Made by a program: the position numbers and the translations under genes | Notes under the pieces: generated by a model | Database searches by the model: none | Told to the model about the DNA's origin: nothing | The model's input: only the letters and a program-made list of their open reading frames with translations | In this document: positions 7,953-15,781 of the stretch, in pieces | How the letters are laid out: each line of letters starts with the position of its first letter | Position numbering within the stretch: the first letter of the stretch is position 1 | From: a virus | Reading direction: 5' to 3' (one strand) | IMG/VR virus record: IMGVR_UViG_3300035698_001366 | Location: 1 to 23,588 of that record | Length of the DNA: 23,588 bases

Positions 7953-8323
7953 ACTGCTACTCCCTCGAACTCAAGGTCTACATCACCGCGTTTACAAGCA
8001 CCATCATCTGTGTATTCAATACTCGGTGGTGCTGTAATAATATACCCACGCCATGATACTGATTCATGATCAATATATCCTACTTCCAACCCGGCTGTAG
8101 CCTTGAAGAAAGCTACCAAATCTGTGAGGGTTGACCCTTCAACATTGCGGAATAATACTCGTATTCGCCGTATATGTGGGTCATGTCTATATGTGTAAAT
8201 ATTTCCATCCATCGTCTTAGCAATAGTTGTACGGAGGTTGATATTTACACTATCCCCTAATTCAGGATTAGGCACAGTCACATAGTGTGTTGCCCCATTA
8301 TAAGGATATCTCCATACAGCCAT
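7949..8323 (-). CDS. Distal tail paralogue B (124 aa)
   Basis: Second member of the triplet. It begins MAVWRYPYNGATHYVTVPNP, with the shared V-T-V-x-N-P-x-x-G motif, followed by RIRVLFRNVEGSTLTDLVAF, the DH box YIDHESVSWRGYIITAP, and the closing strand VDLEFEG. It starts 2 bases after the stop of paralogue A and its stop overlaps the start of paralogue C (ATGA). All three genes have similar length and the same order of motifs, so tandem duplication followed by divergence is the simplest reading. Probable role in the tail tip between tape measure tip and hub. Confidence 0.65.
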   Translation of the reverse strand: MAVWRYPYNGATHYVTVPNPELGDSVNINLRTTIAKTMDGNIYTYRHDPHIRRIRVLFRNVEGSTLTDLVAFFKATAGLEVGYIDHESVSWRGYIITAPPSIEYTDDGACKRGDVDLEFEGVAV

Positions 8324-8325
8324 GA

Positions 8326-8679
8326 TTAAACCTCTTTCAGGAACTCGAACCTAAAATTATAGAAAGTATCATCTTGTTGAGTGATAATCTCTATAATAGG
8401 TGTCATAATGACACCAGTATGGCTATCCCCATTATGATCTACTATCGTTATTTCTTCAGCAACATTAGCCTCAAGAAAGGCTACAAATGCATCACGCTCT
8501 GTACCACAAATTGCTTCAAACTCCCAGTTAAGTATTTCATAACTAGGCCAGTCAGTATCCTTAAAAACTTTAAGGATATGTGATCGCGTTTCCCTAACTA
8601 GGGCACTCTCGTCAAGATCACGAGAGTTCCCTAATTTAGGGTTACGCAATGTTACAGCTCCACCTAGTGTAAAACTCAT
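8326..8679 (-). CDS. Distal tail paralogue A (117 aa)
   Basis: First of the three related genes. It opens MSFTLGGAVTLRNPKLGNS with the shared V-T-L-x-N-P-x-x-G motif, continues with EILNWEFEAICGTERDAFVA, the DH box IVDHNGDSHTGVIMTP and the closing strand FRFEFLKE. Its ATG 8679 overlaps the tape measure stop as ATGA, so the tape measure and this gene are probably translationally coupled. In siphophages the gene right after the tape measure normally encodes the distal tail ring protein, which fits in size only if this is a reduced form. Function is by position. Confidence 0.65.
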   Translation of the reverse strand: MSFTLGGAVTLRNPKLGNSRDLDESALVRETRSHILKVFKDTDWPSYEILNWEFEAICGTERDAFVAFLEANVAEEITIVDHNGDSHTGVIMTPIIEIITQQDDTFYNFRFEFLKEV

Positions 8680-11600
8680 GATAAGGAGGGTGCCCTCTTC
8701 CTGTTTTGAGCCTTCTTAATCTCTTTAGCAATCTCAATAACGTCGTACTTTGCACTCCCAGTTGGCAATGGATGTACATGGAGTTCACCAATCATTGTGC
8801 TACCTGTGGAAATATTACCATTCGGTGATAATCCAGAATTAATATTTAATAGCTGACTACTAAATTGTCTAGCAGCCTTAGCATTAACAACGAATTCACC
8901 TGGTGTCAGTAATGCTTGGATACTATCAGTGAACCCTGAACCAGAGATGAAACCTCCCAGTGCATTACCTTTAGGTTTCTCACCCTCTTCATCCTTCTTA
9001 TCCAAGTCAAGAGCCCTAAGGGCAGCATTAACTTTGGCTAAAGCCTCTGCCGCTAAGTCACTAGCTTCAGCATTGTCTTTCAAAGCTTTTAAGTGCTTCT
9101 CTGCCGCTGTTAAGACCTTATCCTCAATGCCTAGTTCTTCTTTATACAAGTCAAGTTGTTCTAATAACCCTTTAATTTTTTTCTCGTCAAACTCTAGTTG
9201 TTTCGCAAATAGTTGAGGATCTTGTATACCAGCATCCTGCATTTCTAATAATACTCTTTGCAATGTTGTAAGTAAAATGTGTAATTTAGTAACTTTCTCA
9301 CGAATAGTAGGATCATCAATAGCATCAACGTCAGTCACTGATGTTAAAGCATTTTTAATCTCAGTAAAACGTTCAATCATCCTATCTGTACTTACTCTGA
9401 TATCTAATTCTTTTCCATGCACAATAACATCAATAAGATCAGAAGCATCCTGTTGTATCTGAGCAATGAACTCACCTGCTTCTTGGAAACTAAGTTCATT
9501 CACTTTGAAAGCAAGACGTGCAAAATCAGGCACTTTTTGTCCCCTATCTTGAACGTCACCAACGGGTCCAGGTAGAAAACCGCCAGAAGCTTTTGAAAAG
9601 TCCGAGAGTAGAGACTCATTGGCTATTTGCAAATTAGTTTCAAAACGTTTAACTCTATTCCCAAGACCTTCTGCCCCTAGAAGAGTTGTATTTAGTTCTT
9701 TCAAAACATCACGTAATCTAGCATTAAGGTCAACTCTTAGATCACTTTCAGTTTGGATAGTATCAATATTCTTTTGGTCAAGAGCTAGTTTATCATTAGC
9801 TAGTTTTGTTAATTCATCAGCATTAATGTCACCAATTTGTGCAGTAGTTAAGGCTCTAACATTATCTTTCCATGCCTCTAATAATTCAGTACCAGCCTTA
9901 TCAGATTTGCCTGTAACAGAAAGTAATGTATCAATAGCTTTGATAAATCTACTGGAATAGGCAATAACTTCTTCTTCAGTCTTGAGTTTCCCTAAAGCCT
10001 CAGAACTAAAAGCTTTAGAGGTAATCACTGTTAAGTTTTGTAGCCGCTGTTGTTCTTTTACTAATTCTAATTCTTTTTCTATAGCCACAAGATGTGCTGT
10101 GTCTGCTTCTTCTTGATCGTCATGTTGGGCTTGTAATATTCTAGTAATTTCCTCATAACCAGCAATAAAAGTCTTTTTATCTTTCTTCTGAGCACGTAAA
10201 GTTTTATTTGTGCCGATATCAAGGGCACGTTGCAATTCAAAAATCTTGTTGTAGACCCCAAAACTTTCTTGAATAACTCGTTGGTATTGGGCTATTGAGT
10301 CATCAGTGATTTCAGAATCAAAGATGCTCTTTGCTTCTTTTCTTAACTCCTTAAGCAGTTTTGTGTATGCTTTCAAACTCTTCTTTAAGAAGGGATCAGC
10401 AGCAGTTTCTCTAGCTGCTTCTAAAGAGGCTCTTTCCTCTTCTAGCTGTTTCTTTTCACTCTTACGTAATTTTGACTCAGTATCCTTTAACTGGTCATCA
10501 ATAGACTTAATTCTGTCATCTATTTCTCTTTCTGCTGCCTTTGCGCCACGAACATGCTCTGCAATCTTGTAACCAAAGAACACTTCATCATACTGACGGA
10601 TTAAATTAGCAGTATCTTTAGCAATCTCCTCAAGATCTTTAGCAAGTTCCTTAGCATTACGCGTTATTGTTGTTTTTAATTTATTATATCTACCTTGTGC
10701 AGCAGAAACAGCTTTAGTTGAAACCTGCTTTATTTGTGCTATATACGCATCTAAATTCTTCTTATTTTCCTCAAACCAAGGCGCAAGGCCCACTATCTTC
10801 TCATTCAATAGCGCCTTTTTAGCAGAAATAACTTGTAATTCAAACCGATTTATTTCCTCATGCCCACGTTGTAAATTAGTTAATAATCGCTCTTGCTTAA
10901 AAATTATCTTATCAATAGCGGCATTATGCCTAAAAGCAAAATCTTCAACAACATTTTGAATATTGCCATATGCTTGTTCTAAATTGACTGACATCTGAAT
11001 AAGTTTACCAACAATCAAACCTATACCCACAAGTACAAGCCCAAGTGGGTTCTTGGCCATAACAAACCAAGTAGCAATAATCTTCTTTCTTAATAACTCA
11101 AAAGCACCCACTAATAATATACCAACAGCATAATACATTTTATCTACTAGAATTCTTACCCCTTTTTCAAGATTCTTAAAACCATCAAAGGTAGTAGCCA
11201 ATGCTCTAAGAATAGAGTTACCAAGATCAACTGCAAAAAAGTTTTTAATACGTGTTAATTGGATTTCTAGTAGTTTACCAGTGTTCTCCAAAACTATCTT
11301 AATAGAGTTTTCATATGTTTCTGCAGCATTGGCTATTGCATCAAAATTCTCTTTATACTTTTCTAACCCTTTCCCTTGAAGGGCAGCAGCACCTGTAAGA
11401 CCACGTATTCTATTGACTAATTTAGCAAGTTCTGTGCTAGAACCCTTGGTACGTTCTTGCAATCTTTCAAGGAAACCATATAATCCAAAAGTTGCAATTG
11501 CCGCCTCACCAGAGGTAACACCCATCTCGGCTAAAAACTTACTCATCTCTTTAGTAGGTTTTAGTAACTTAACAAAGATACCACGTAATTGTGTAGAAGC

Positions 11601-12944
11601 CTTATCAAACGTAATACCTCGAATTGTTAAAGTAGCAATAGTTGCATTAAGTTCTGTAAGATTAATATTTAACTGTGCGGCCAAAATAGCTACATCACCA
11701 AAAGAATTCGCCATTTCTTCAGCACGAACGCGCCCTAATTCAATAGTCTTAAAGAACTGTGCAGCAACTCCATTCACTTGTCTAGTAGCTAAATCATATG
11801 CATTCAGTGTTGCTGATAATAATTTAACAGCATTATCAGTATCCGTGACAGCAGCAGTAGCAAATCTATTCGCTTCCGCCATGAATCTTAATACATCTGC
11901 ACCTTTAGCGACCTGATTAGATAATGTCTGATAAGCGCCTTCTACTTGATTAATAAGAGAGATACCGAAAGCATCAGAAAGTTGACGCAAACCTGCTAGC
12001 CACTTCTCATTAGAGAGTTGATTATCTTGTGAAATTGTTGCAACTTCTGCTAACTTTTTTTGCAGGTCAATCGCAAAACTGATTCCTTCTCTTAGGCCAG
12101 TGATAAGACCATAAACAGCTTTATGCACTAACTGCACAAAAATCAGACGGTAGAAAGAACCCCAAGAAAGTGTTAAGTTTTTTGCAGCATTAGCTGCACC
12201 CTCAGTAGCTACGCCCATTCTTTTAATTGCATTACCAGCACCATCAAGCTTCTTAGCATTGAAAGCAGCATTCATCTTATGTGCTTGAGTCAGCATTCTA
12301 TTATGTACAACTTGTCCGCCGCCTATCTTTTTGTAAAGTCTGCCATACGCTTCTTCCTCACGACGTATCTGTGCTATACGATCATCTGCGGCTTTTTTAC
12401 CAAGTCTCGACGAAGTTTCTTGAACCTTTTTTACTGCTTTTTCAAGGTCAGTTTCAAGATGTTGCGCGGAAGTTTTAGCAGTATTTTTGAAAAGCTCAGT
12501 CATCTTCCTAGTAGTAAGAGTTGTTTGTCCTAACAATTTAGCTAGTGCTGCTTCTGCTTTTCTGTATGCAGAAACTTCCGACTCACTGCCAACACCAAGT
12601 TTTTCTTTAGTAGCACCTGCCCGTCTAGCAATAGTCCTATTCAATTTCTCTAAAGTATTGAATTCTTTATTCAGGATTGCAATTTTTCGTTTATGTATTT
12701 CAATTGTTTCTTTACCTTCTGCATTCCATCTATGTAATATTTGAGTCCCATTGGGTAAAATTTCAGTCAAAGTACCAAAAGCATCTGAAAGTTTACCACC
12801 AGTAACAGTAATTTGCGTCATAACATCTTTGGCATTTTTGACAACAGGGATATACTTGGCAAGAGCCTTAGACAGCTCTTCCACCTGTTTCATACCAGTT
12901 ATTACCATGCCATATTTTATTTGTTGATCTTCTCCAGCAGCCAT
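8676..12944 (-). CDS. Tail tape measure protein (1422 aa)
   Basis: Longest gene of the window. It sets tail length and is later ejected with DNA. The N-terminal 200 residues are helical and charged. Residues about 285-540 hold the TP901-type phage minor tail core (KLAEVATISQDNQLSNEKWL, then RFATAAVTDTDNAVKLLSAT and TELNATIATL). Residues about 604-650 form two hydrophobic helices (GILLVGAFELL and GLVLVGIGLIVGKLI), as expected for membrane passage. A long coiled-coil part follows, and the C-terminus has the classic GGFISGSGFTDSIQALLTPG motif before EFVVNAKAA. Using about 0.15 nm per residue, the length predicts a tail near 210 nm (inference). Start ATG 12944 has GGAGA upstream; the stop overlaps the next gene. 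Confidence 0.95.
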   Translation of the reverse strand: MAAGEDQQIKYGMVITGMKQVEELSKALAKYIPVVKNAKDVMTQITVTGGKLSDAFGTLTEILPNGTQILHRWNAEGKETIEIHKRKIAILNKEFNTLEKLNRTIARRAGATKEKLGVGSESEVSAYRKAEAALAKLLGQTTLTTRKMTELFKNTAKTSAQHLETDLEKAVKKVQETSSRLGKKAADDRIAQIRREEEAYGRLYKKIGGGQVVHNRMLTQAHKMNAAFNAKKLDGAGNAIKRMGVATEGAANAAKNLTLSWGSFYRLIFVQLVHKAVYGLITGLREGISFAIDLQKKLAEVATISQDNQLSNEKWLAGLRQLSDAFGISLINQVEGAYQTLSNQVAKGADVLRFMAEANRFATAAVTDTDNAVKLLSATLNAYDLATRQVNGVAAQFFKTIELGRVRAEEMANSFGDVAILAAQLNINLTELNATIATLTIRGITFDKASTQLRGIFVKLLKPTKEMSKFLAEMGVTSGEAAIATFGLYGFLERLQERTKGSSTELAKLVNRIRGLTGAAALQGKGLEKYKENFDAIANAAETYENSIKIVLENTGKLLEIQLTRIKNFFAVDLGNSILRALATTFDGFKNLEKGVRILVDKMYYAVGILLVGAFELLRKKIIATWFVMAKNPLGLVLVGIGLIVGKLIQMSVNLEQAYGNIQNVVEDFAFRHNAAIDKIIFKQERLLTNLQRGHEEINRFELQVISAKKALLNEKIVGLAPWFEENKKNLDAYIAQIKQVSTKAVSAAQGRYNKLKTTITRNAKELAKDLEEIAKDTANLIRQYDEVFFGYKIAEHVRGAKAAEREIDDRIKSIDDQLKDTESKLRKSEKKQLEEERASLEAARETAADPFLKKSLKAYTKLLKELRKEAKSIFDSEITDDSIAQYQRVIQESFGVYNKIFELQRALDIGTNKTLRAQKKDKKTFIAGYEEITRILQAQHDDQEEADTAHLVAIEKELELVKEQQRLQNLTVITSKAFSSEALGKLKTEEEVIAYSSRFIKAIDTLLSVTGKSDKAGTELLEAWKDNVRALTTAQIGDINADELTKLANDKLALDQKNIDTIQTESDLRVDLNARLRDVLKELNTTLLGAEGLGNRVKRFETNLQIANESLLSDFSKASGGFLPGPVGDVQDRGQKVPDFARLAFKVNELSFQEAGEFIAQIQQDASDLIDVIVHGKELDIRVSTDRMIERFTEIKNALTSVTDVDAIDDPTIREKVTKLHILLTTLQRVLLEMQDAGIQDPQLFAKQLEFDEKKIKGLLEQLDLYKEELGIEDKVLTAAEKHLKALKDNAEASDLAAEALAKVNAALRALDLDKKDEEGEKPKGNALGGFISGSGFTDSIQALLTPGEFVVNAKAARQFSSQLLNINSGLSPNGNISTGSTMIGELHVHPLPTGSAKYDVIEIAKEIKKAQNRKRAPSLS

Positions 12945-12954
12945 TAGCTATCTC

Positions 12955-13551
12955 CTAGACTCGCTTCGTTTCAAAGTAATCTGCAAAATTCGGTACATAT
13001 TTCTTTTTAGTGGCGTTCTTGTTGAAATAACTCCAGAAAGCATCAGTACCGAACCCTAGCGCATCCCACGGGCCAGAAGTATCATCGACAAGCCCAAACT
13101 CGTGTACAAACCACTGGTAAACCGGTATTGCGAAATTAAATCCAAAGATTGGATCCTCTTTGGTGCCATAAATAATTTGAAAAGCACTCGCACCTAATTC
13201 ACTACCGAACCCCACTGTCTTAATGCCTCCAGCCAGAGGCCAACCAGCAGCACCATATGTACTAAGATTTTCACGTTTCGACCCGTCGCGTCGTTTACCT
13301 AATTTTCTTGATTTTATTCTACGTGATTTCGGTGCTCGCCAAGTATTGATAGCAAGATTAACTGCTCTACTTAAAGGAATGAGTGAAGCAGCACTCATGC
13401 CGGTATCGCGCATAATATGTGTGATTGTGCCTTTTACAAATTCTTTAACACAATCTTTCCAAAGACGATGCATACCATTTATGAAGGCTTGGGTAAAAGC
13501 CACATCATCAAATTCAACAACAGTGAATTCTAATTGTCCTTGAATGGCCAT
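12955..13551 (-). CDS. Possible HK97 gp10-like / tail completion protein (198 aa)
   Basis: Basic protein with three visible parts: a helical N-terminus (FINGMHRLWKDCVKEFVK), a stretch DTGMSAASLIPLSRAV resembling the 'TG.L..s' line of HK97 gp10-like neck proteins, and IPVYQWFVHEFG resembling their 'YA.yvEfG' signature. Between these is a Lys/Arg-rich loop (RRIKSRKLGKRRDG). Such proteins normally sit between head closure and tail terminator genes; here the gene lies between the tail chaperone and the tape measure, which is unusual. The only ribosome-binding sequence before ATG 13551 is a weak GGGG, and a reading frame ending in TAA finishes one base upstream, so coupling may help initiation. 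Family call is tentative. Confidence 0.55.
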   Translation of the reverse strand: MAIQGQLEFTVVEFDDVAFTQAFINGMHRLWKDCVKEFVKGTITHIMRDTGMSAASLIPLSRAVNLAINTWRAPKSRRIKSRKLGKRRDGSKRENLSTYGAAGWPLAGGIKTVGFGSELGASAFQIIYGTKEDPIFGFNFAIPVYQWFVHEFGLVDDTSGPWDALGFGTDAFWSYFNKNATKKKYVPNFADYFETKRV

Positions 13552-13601
13552 TTTAACCCCACTGTTCTGCCATCACCCTTAAGAGTTTTGTAGCTGCCTT
13601 A

Positions 13602-13636
13602 CTAGCTAAAGGCCAAACATTGTGGCCCTTAGCTAG
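13602..13636 (-). other. 14-bp hairpin between chaperone and gp10-like gene
   Basis: The bases CTAGCTAAGGGCCA and TGGCCTTTAGCTAG (minus strand) pair over 14 positions, one of them G-U, around a 7-base loop. It stands 18 bases after the GC-rich hairpin at 13654-13677. No U-run follows, so it is not a textbook terminator. It lies within the stretch that is open in the chaperone zero frame, so structure and coding compete as explanations. Confidence 0.6.
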
Positions 13637-13653
13637 AAATGCACCTATAAGAA

Positions 13654-13677
13654 GAGGGGCTGATTTCTCAGCCCCTC
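13654..13677 (-). terminator. GC-rich hairpin at the end of the chaperone fusion gene
   Basis: Perfect 10-bp inverted repeat (GAGGGGCTGA / TCAGCCCCTC) with a GAAA tetraloop on the minus strand. The UGA stop of the frameshifted chaperone product lies in its 5' arm. Only a short TTCTTAT follows, not a clean U-run, so it is either a weak terminator, a processing or stability element at the mRNA end, or a recoding stimulator. It belongs to a set with the hairpins at 14353-14378 and 16152-16180. Confidence 0.6.
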
Positions 13678-14332
13678 ATATATGGGGCCATACTTTCTTC
13701 AGAATCTTCTATTTGTCTGATTTGGTCAAACGCTAGAAGTTGTGCTTGTCCCCAAAAGTTGGTATCGTCCCAATTGTCTGCTACATGTGGTGGTTTTATC
13801 TTAAATCTTTCACAGGCTCTCCAAATAGCGTAATCTACTGTTCTGAATTTTGGTAACTTCGTATATTTTACACCCGAGCCTGACCAGCTAAAAAACGTTG
13901 CCTTGCTTCTTCGATACGATCTTCATTGAGGCCGCATGCTTCCATGACTGCCGAAGTGATCATTCCGATTTCAACGATAGTTAGGCCAGAAGCCGTCATC
14001 TCATCCTGATAACCAGCCCAAGTCTCTGGATCACTCATCTTGACTGTGGTCCACTCAAGACCTTCTGTTGCAGAAAGAGATTTAAGAATCATCCACTGAG
14101 TACGTTTTGTACCATACTCATCTAAGAACTTTAGATAAGCAGGATCTTCATAATCCTTGAATCTCTCTCCACCCGGCTTAAGCACTTCTGCTGGCTGTGG
14201 TGATGTGCAGACCTCTTCAAACTCTTTGAAGTCCAACACGGCTTGTGCCGTAAAGATGACATCCCGATCATCACGTGGGATAACTATTGTCACATCTTTT
14301 GGCTTTCCAATATCTTTTCCCTGTACCTTCAT
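13668..14332 (-). CDS. Frameshifted tail assembly chaperone fusion, G-T type (221 aa)
   Basis: Predicted -1 ribosomal frameshift product. The heptamer T_TTT_TTA at 13895-13889 is phased exactly as the X_XXY_YYZ slippery rule requires in the zero frame (CGT TTT TTA). After slipping, reading continues AGC TGG TCA for 73 codons to UGA 13670-13668. The extension (opening SWSGSGVKYTKLPKF, with VDYAIWRACERF and NFWGQAQLLAFDQIRQI) looks coding and has no early stop, and it replaces a six-residue zero-frame tail. Most long-tailed phages make such a pair just upstream of the tape measure, where the extension contacts the tape measure. The slip site and open extension are seen; the frameshift itself is inferred. 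Confidence 0.82.
13868..14332 (-). CDS. Tail assembly chaperone, short form, G type (154 aa)
   Basis: Zero-frame chaperone that coats the tape measure during tail building. I start at ATG 14332, not the upstream ATG 14380, because 14332 has a GAGGAG site about 10 bases upstream while 14380 sits at the foot of a GC-rich hairpin and has none. The body has the usual chaperone look: a beta-rich N-terminus (KPKDVTIVIPRDDRDVIFTA), then a helical part FKDYEDPAYLKFLDEYGTKR, WMILKSLSATEGLEW and EIGMITSAVMEACGLNEDRI, ending RQRFLAGQARV. It stops at TAA 13868, 18 bases after the slippery heptamer. It lies between the tube and the tape measure, with one gene in between. Confidence 0.85.
   Translation of the reverse strand: MKVQGKDIGKPKDVTIVIPRDDRDVIFTAQAVLDFKEFEEVCTSPQPAEVLKPGGERFKDYEDPAYLKFLDEYGTKRTQWMILKSLSATEGLEWTTVKMSDPETWAGYQDEMTASGLTIVEIGMITSAVMEACGLNEDRIEEARQRFLAGQARV
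13889..13895 (-). promoter_or_regulatory. -1 frameshift slippery heptamer T_TTT_TTA
   Basis: On the minus strand the zero-frame codons CGT TTT TTA contain T TTT TTA, which lets both P-site and A-site tRNAs re-pair after a one-base backward slip. I see no clear downstream pseudoknot or hairpin within 10 bases. The 73-codon open frame entered by the slip supports function. Confidence 0.8.
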
Positions 14333-14352
14333 TTGGCTGCTCTCCTCATCTC

Positions 14353-14378
14353 GGGGCGGGCCAATTAAGGCCCGCCCC
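14353..14378 (-). terminator. GC-rich hairpin after the tail tube gene
   Basis: Perfect 10-bp inverted repeat GGGGCGGGCC / GGCCCGCCCC with a 6-base TTAATT loop (minus strand), beginning 6 bases after the tail tube stop codon. It is followed by GAGATGAGGAG, the chaperone ribosome-binding region, not a U-run. Likely an attenuator or an mRNA 3'-end stabiliser that separates tube from chaperone expression. Confidence 0.65.
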
Positions 14379-14383
14379 ATACT

Positions 14384-14926
14384 CTATATCTGCGCTGACC
14401 TAAGGACAGTCGCATCCGTAACGTTACACTTGCCCGTAATAGCGCAAGTCCCGGCCTTCAGGTCGTGTGCAATTGATTCATATCGGAAATCAGCAAGAGT
14501 GATTACTTCACTATCCCCACATGCCGCTGGAGTCGGTGTGTAAGTAATTATGATATCAATCGCATACGGTGCACATGCATCAGCGTCAGTTGATGTCCAA
14601 CTCGCAGCAGCACCAACTTGCTTCAATGCATCCTCAATCGTTGGCGTACCACCACTCGTGGTAGAGGCACTAGATGGACCTCGGACATATTCCCAGGTGA
14701 AGTCGAAATTGACCTCAACGGGTTCTTCATCTCCATTCCGGACCGTGTCAAGATTTCCACGGTTCTTGATATACTCCCGATTAACTTTCTCGGAGTAGGT
14801 CAAGTTGCCTTCACCGATCTTAACTTCAATAGAGTTAGCCGCAGCTAAATCCTGCAGCGTAACAACAGCATTCTTGAAGTCAAAATTAGCAAAGACTGTC
14901 TGCCACGGACTTGCTCGTAGCTTCAT
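14384..14926 (-). CDS. Putative major tail (tube) protein (180 aa)
   Basis: Medium-size, beta-rich protein just upstream of the chaperone gene, the normal place of the tube subunit. Residues about 37-80 (KIGEGNLTYSEKVNREYIKN, then EEPVEVNFDFTWEYV) resemble tube proteins in which a strand-rich core describes an added or compared quantity, and the C-terminus closes with beta strands (FRYESIAHDLKAGTCAITGK). The N-terminus reads MKLRASPWQTVFANFDF, and its W-Q-T-V-F part matches W-K-T-V-F at the start of the scaffold and coat proteins. Start ATG 14926 overlaps the stop of the preceding gene (TAATG) and follows AAAGGAGCAATTTA, close to the scaffold leader. Tube role is from position and style. Confidence 0.7.
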   Translation of the reverse strand: MKLRASPWQTVFANFDFKNAVVTLQDLAAANSIEVKIGEGNLTYSEKVNREYIKNRGNLDTVRNGDEEPVEVNFDFTWEYVRGPSSASTTSGGTPTIEDALKQVGAAASWTSTDADACAPYAIDIIITYTPTPAACGDSEVITLADFRYESIAHDLKAGTCAITGKCNVTDATVLRSAQI

Positions 14927-15375
14927 TAAATTGCTCCTTTGTATCTAGCCTCTACTGTTCCTTGTTGAACAGTAAGTTCCGGTTTAAGTTGTCCGTAATG
15001 AATTATCTCTATGCCCTGATCTCGTGACAAACATACAAGCTGTTCATCAGTATCCTCAACACCACTACCATACTTGTAAGCTATGATGGATTTTTCAAAC
15101 GCGGCACCCACCTGTCCGATTAAAGACCAATAAGTATGTGCCGAGTCAATTTTCGTATTGCATTGGACTAAAACATTAACATCTATCCCGAAAAGAGTCT
15201 CATTACCCAATGAATCTAAAATTCTTGGGCCATCCATACGGACTTCTATGAAACTCGCAACATCAGATGTTCGCCTCCGGAATCCTTCAATAAACACAAC
15301 AGTACCACTATCGAGAGTATCCTCGAAATGATTTCCGATAGAAGCGAATAACCATCTTGGTATATTTTCATTCAT
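14926..15375 (-). CDS. Putative tail terminator / head-tail joining protein (149 aa)
   Basis: Mixed alpha/beta protein between the head-closure candidate and the tube gene, where tail terminators (lambda gpU type) are usual. Visible elements: an N-terminal helix and strand (PRWLFASIGNHFEDTLDSGT), RMDGPRILDSLGNETLFGID, strand VNVLVQCNT, then a helix (HTYWSLIGQVGAAFEKSIIA) and a C-terminal strand pair. The strand-strand-helix layout after residue 60 fits the terminator fold. It overlaps the preceding gene by 8 bases and the tube gene by TAATG. No signature motif; assignment by order and length. Confidence 0.55.
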   Translation of the reverse strand: MNENIPRWLFASIGNHFEDTLDSGTVVFIEGFRRRTSDVASFIEVRMDGPRILDSLGNETLFGIDVNVLVQCNTKIDSAHTYWSLIGQVGAAFEKSIIAYKYGSGVEDTDEQLVCLSRDQGIEIIHYGQLKPELTVQQGTVEARYKGAI

Positions 15376-15781
15376 TTGATTTACTCTTGAGTTCCTTAGT
15401 CACTAATACATATCCTGCACCATTCTCCAAAATATGTACTTCTTTGATATCGTGATGTCTATTGTCGTAGACAATATAATAGTCAATAGCAGGAACGAAA
15501 TCAACCGTTAAATCCTTTGTGTCAATGATAAAGACCCTTGAACCTACATCGAAGTAACCACCATAAGAGAAATTACCACCAGCAATGTTTGAGAACTCTC
15601 GCTTCAATGTTTCTGGAAGAACAATCACTCGATTAATAGTCAATGATGGGAAATCTGCAAGATTTGTTCCTAGTTTATAATCTACTGTTACTGTGCCGGG
15701 CTTATACAAAACTATGCTCTGGCCAAAGTTACGTTTCAGCCTGTATAAGACTACTTTAACTTGCCTGAGCATATTCTGCAT
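15368..15781 (-). CDS. Putative head closure / stopper protein (137 aa)
   Basis: Beta-rich protein with a basic N-terminus (QVKVVLYRLKRNFGQSIVLY) and alternating strands through GGYFDVGSRVFIIDTKDL, ending IKEVHILENGAGYVLVTKEL. Small beta-barrel proteins of 100-140 residues that sit between connector and tail terminator genes are usually head closure proteins (SPP1 gp16 type), and the 'D.I......y.I......' course here is similar. Its ATG overlaps the stop of the membrane coiled-coil gene (TAATG). Function inferred from order; no catalytic motif expected or seen. Confidence 0.55.
   Translation of the reverse strand: MQNMLRQVKVVLYRLKRNFGQSIVLYKPGTVTVDYKLGTNLADFPSLTINRVIVLPETLKREFSNIAGGNFSYGGYFDVGSRVFIIDTKDLTVDFVPAIDYYIVYDNRHHDIKEVHILENGAGYVLVTKELKSKSNE

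Noticed and set aside
11413-11916. 167-residue plus-strand frame inside the tape measure gene
   Set aside because: Antisense shadow of the TP901 core; no start signals, and the opposite strand has clear family motifs.
14333-14380. Start of the chaperone at ATG 14380
   Set aside because: It sits at the base of the GC-rich hairpin without a ribosome-binding site; ATG 14332 follows GAGGAG.
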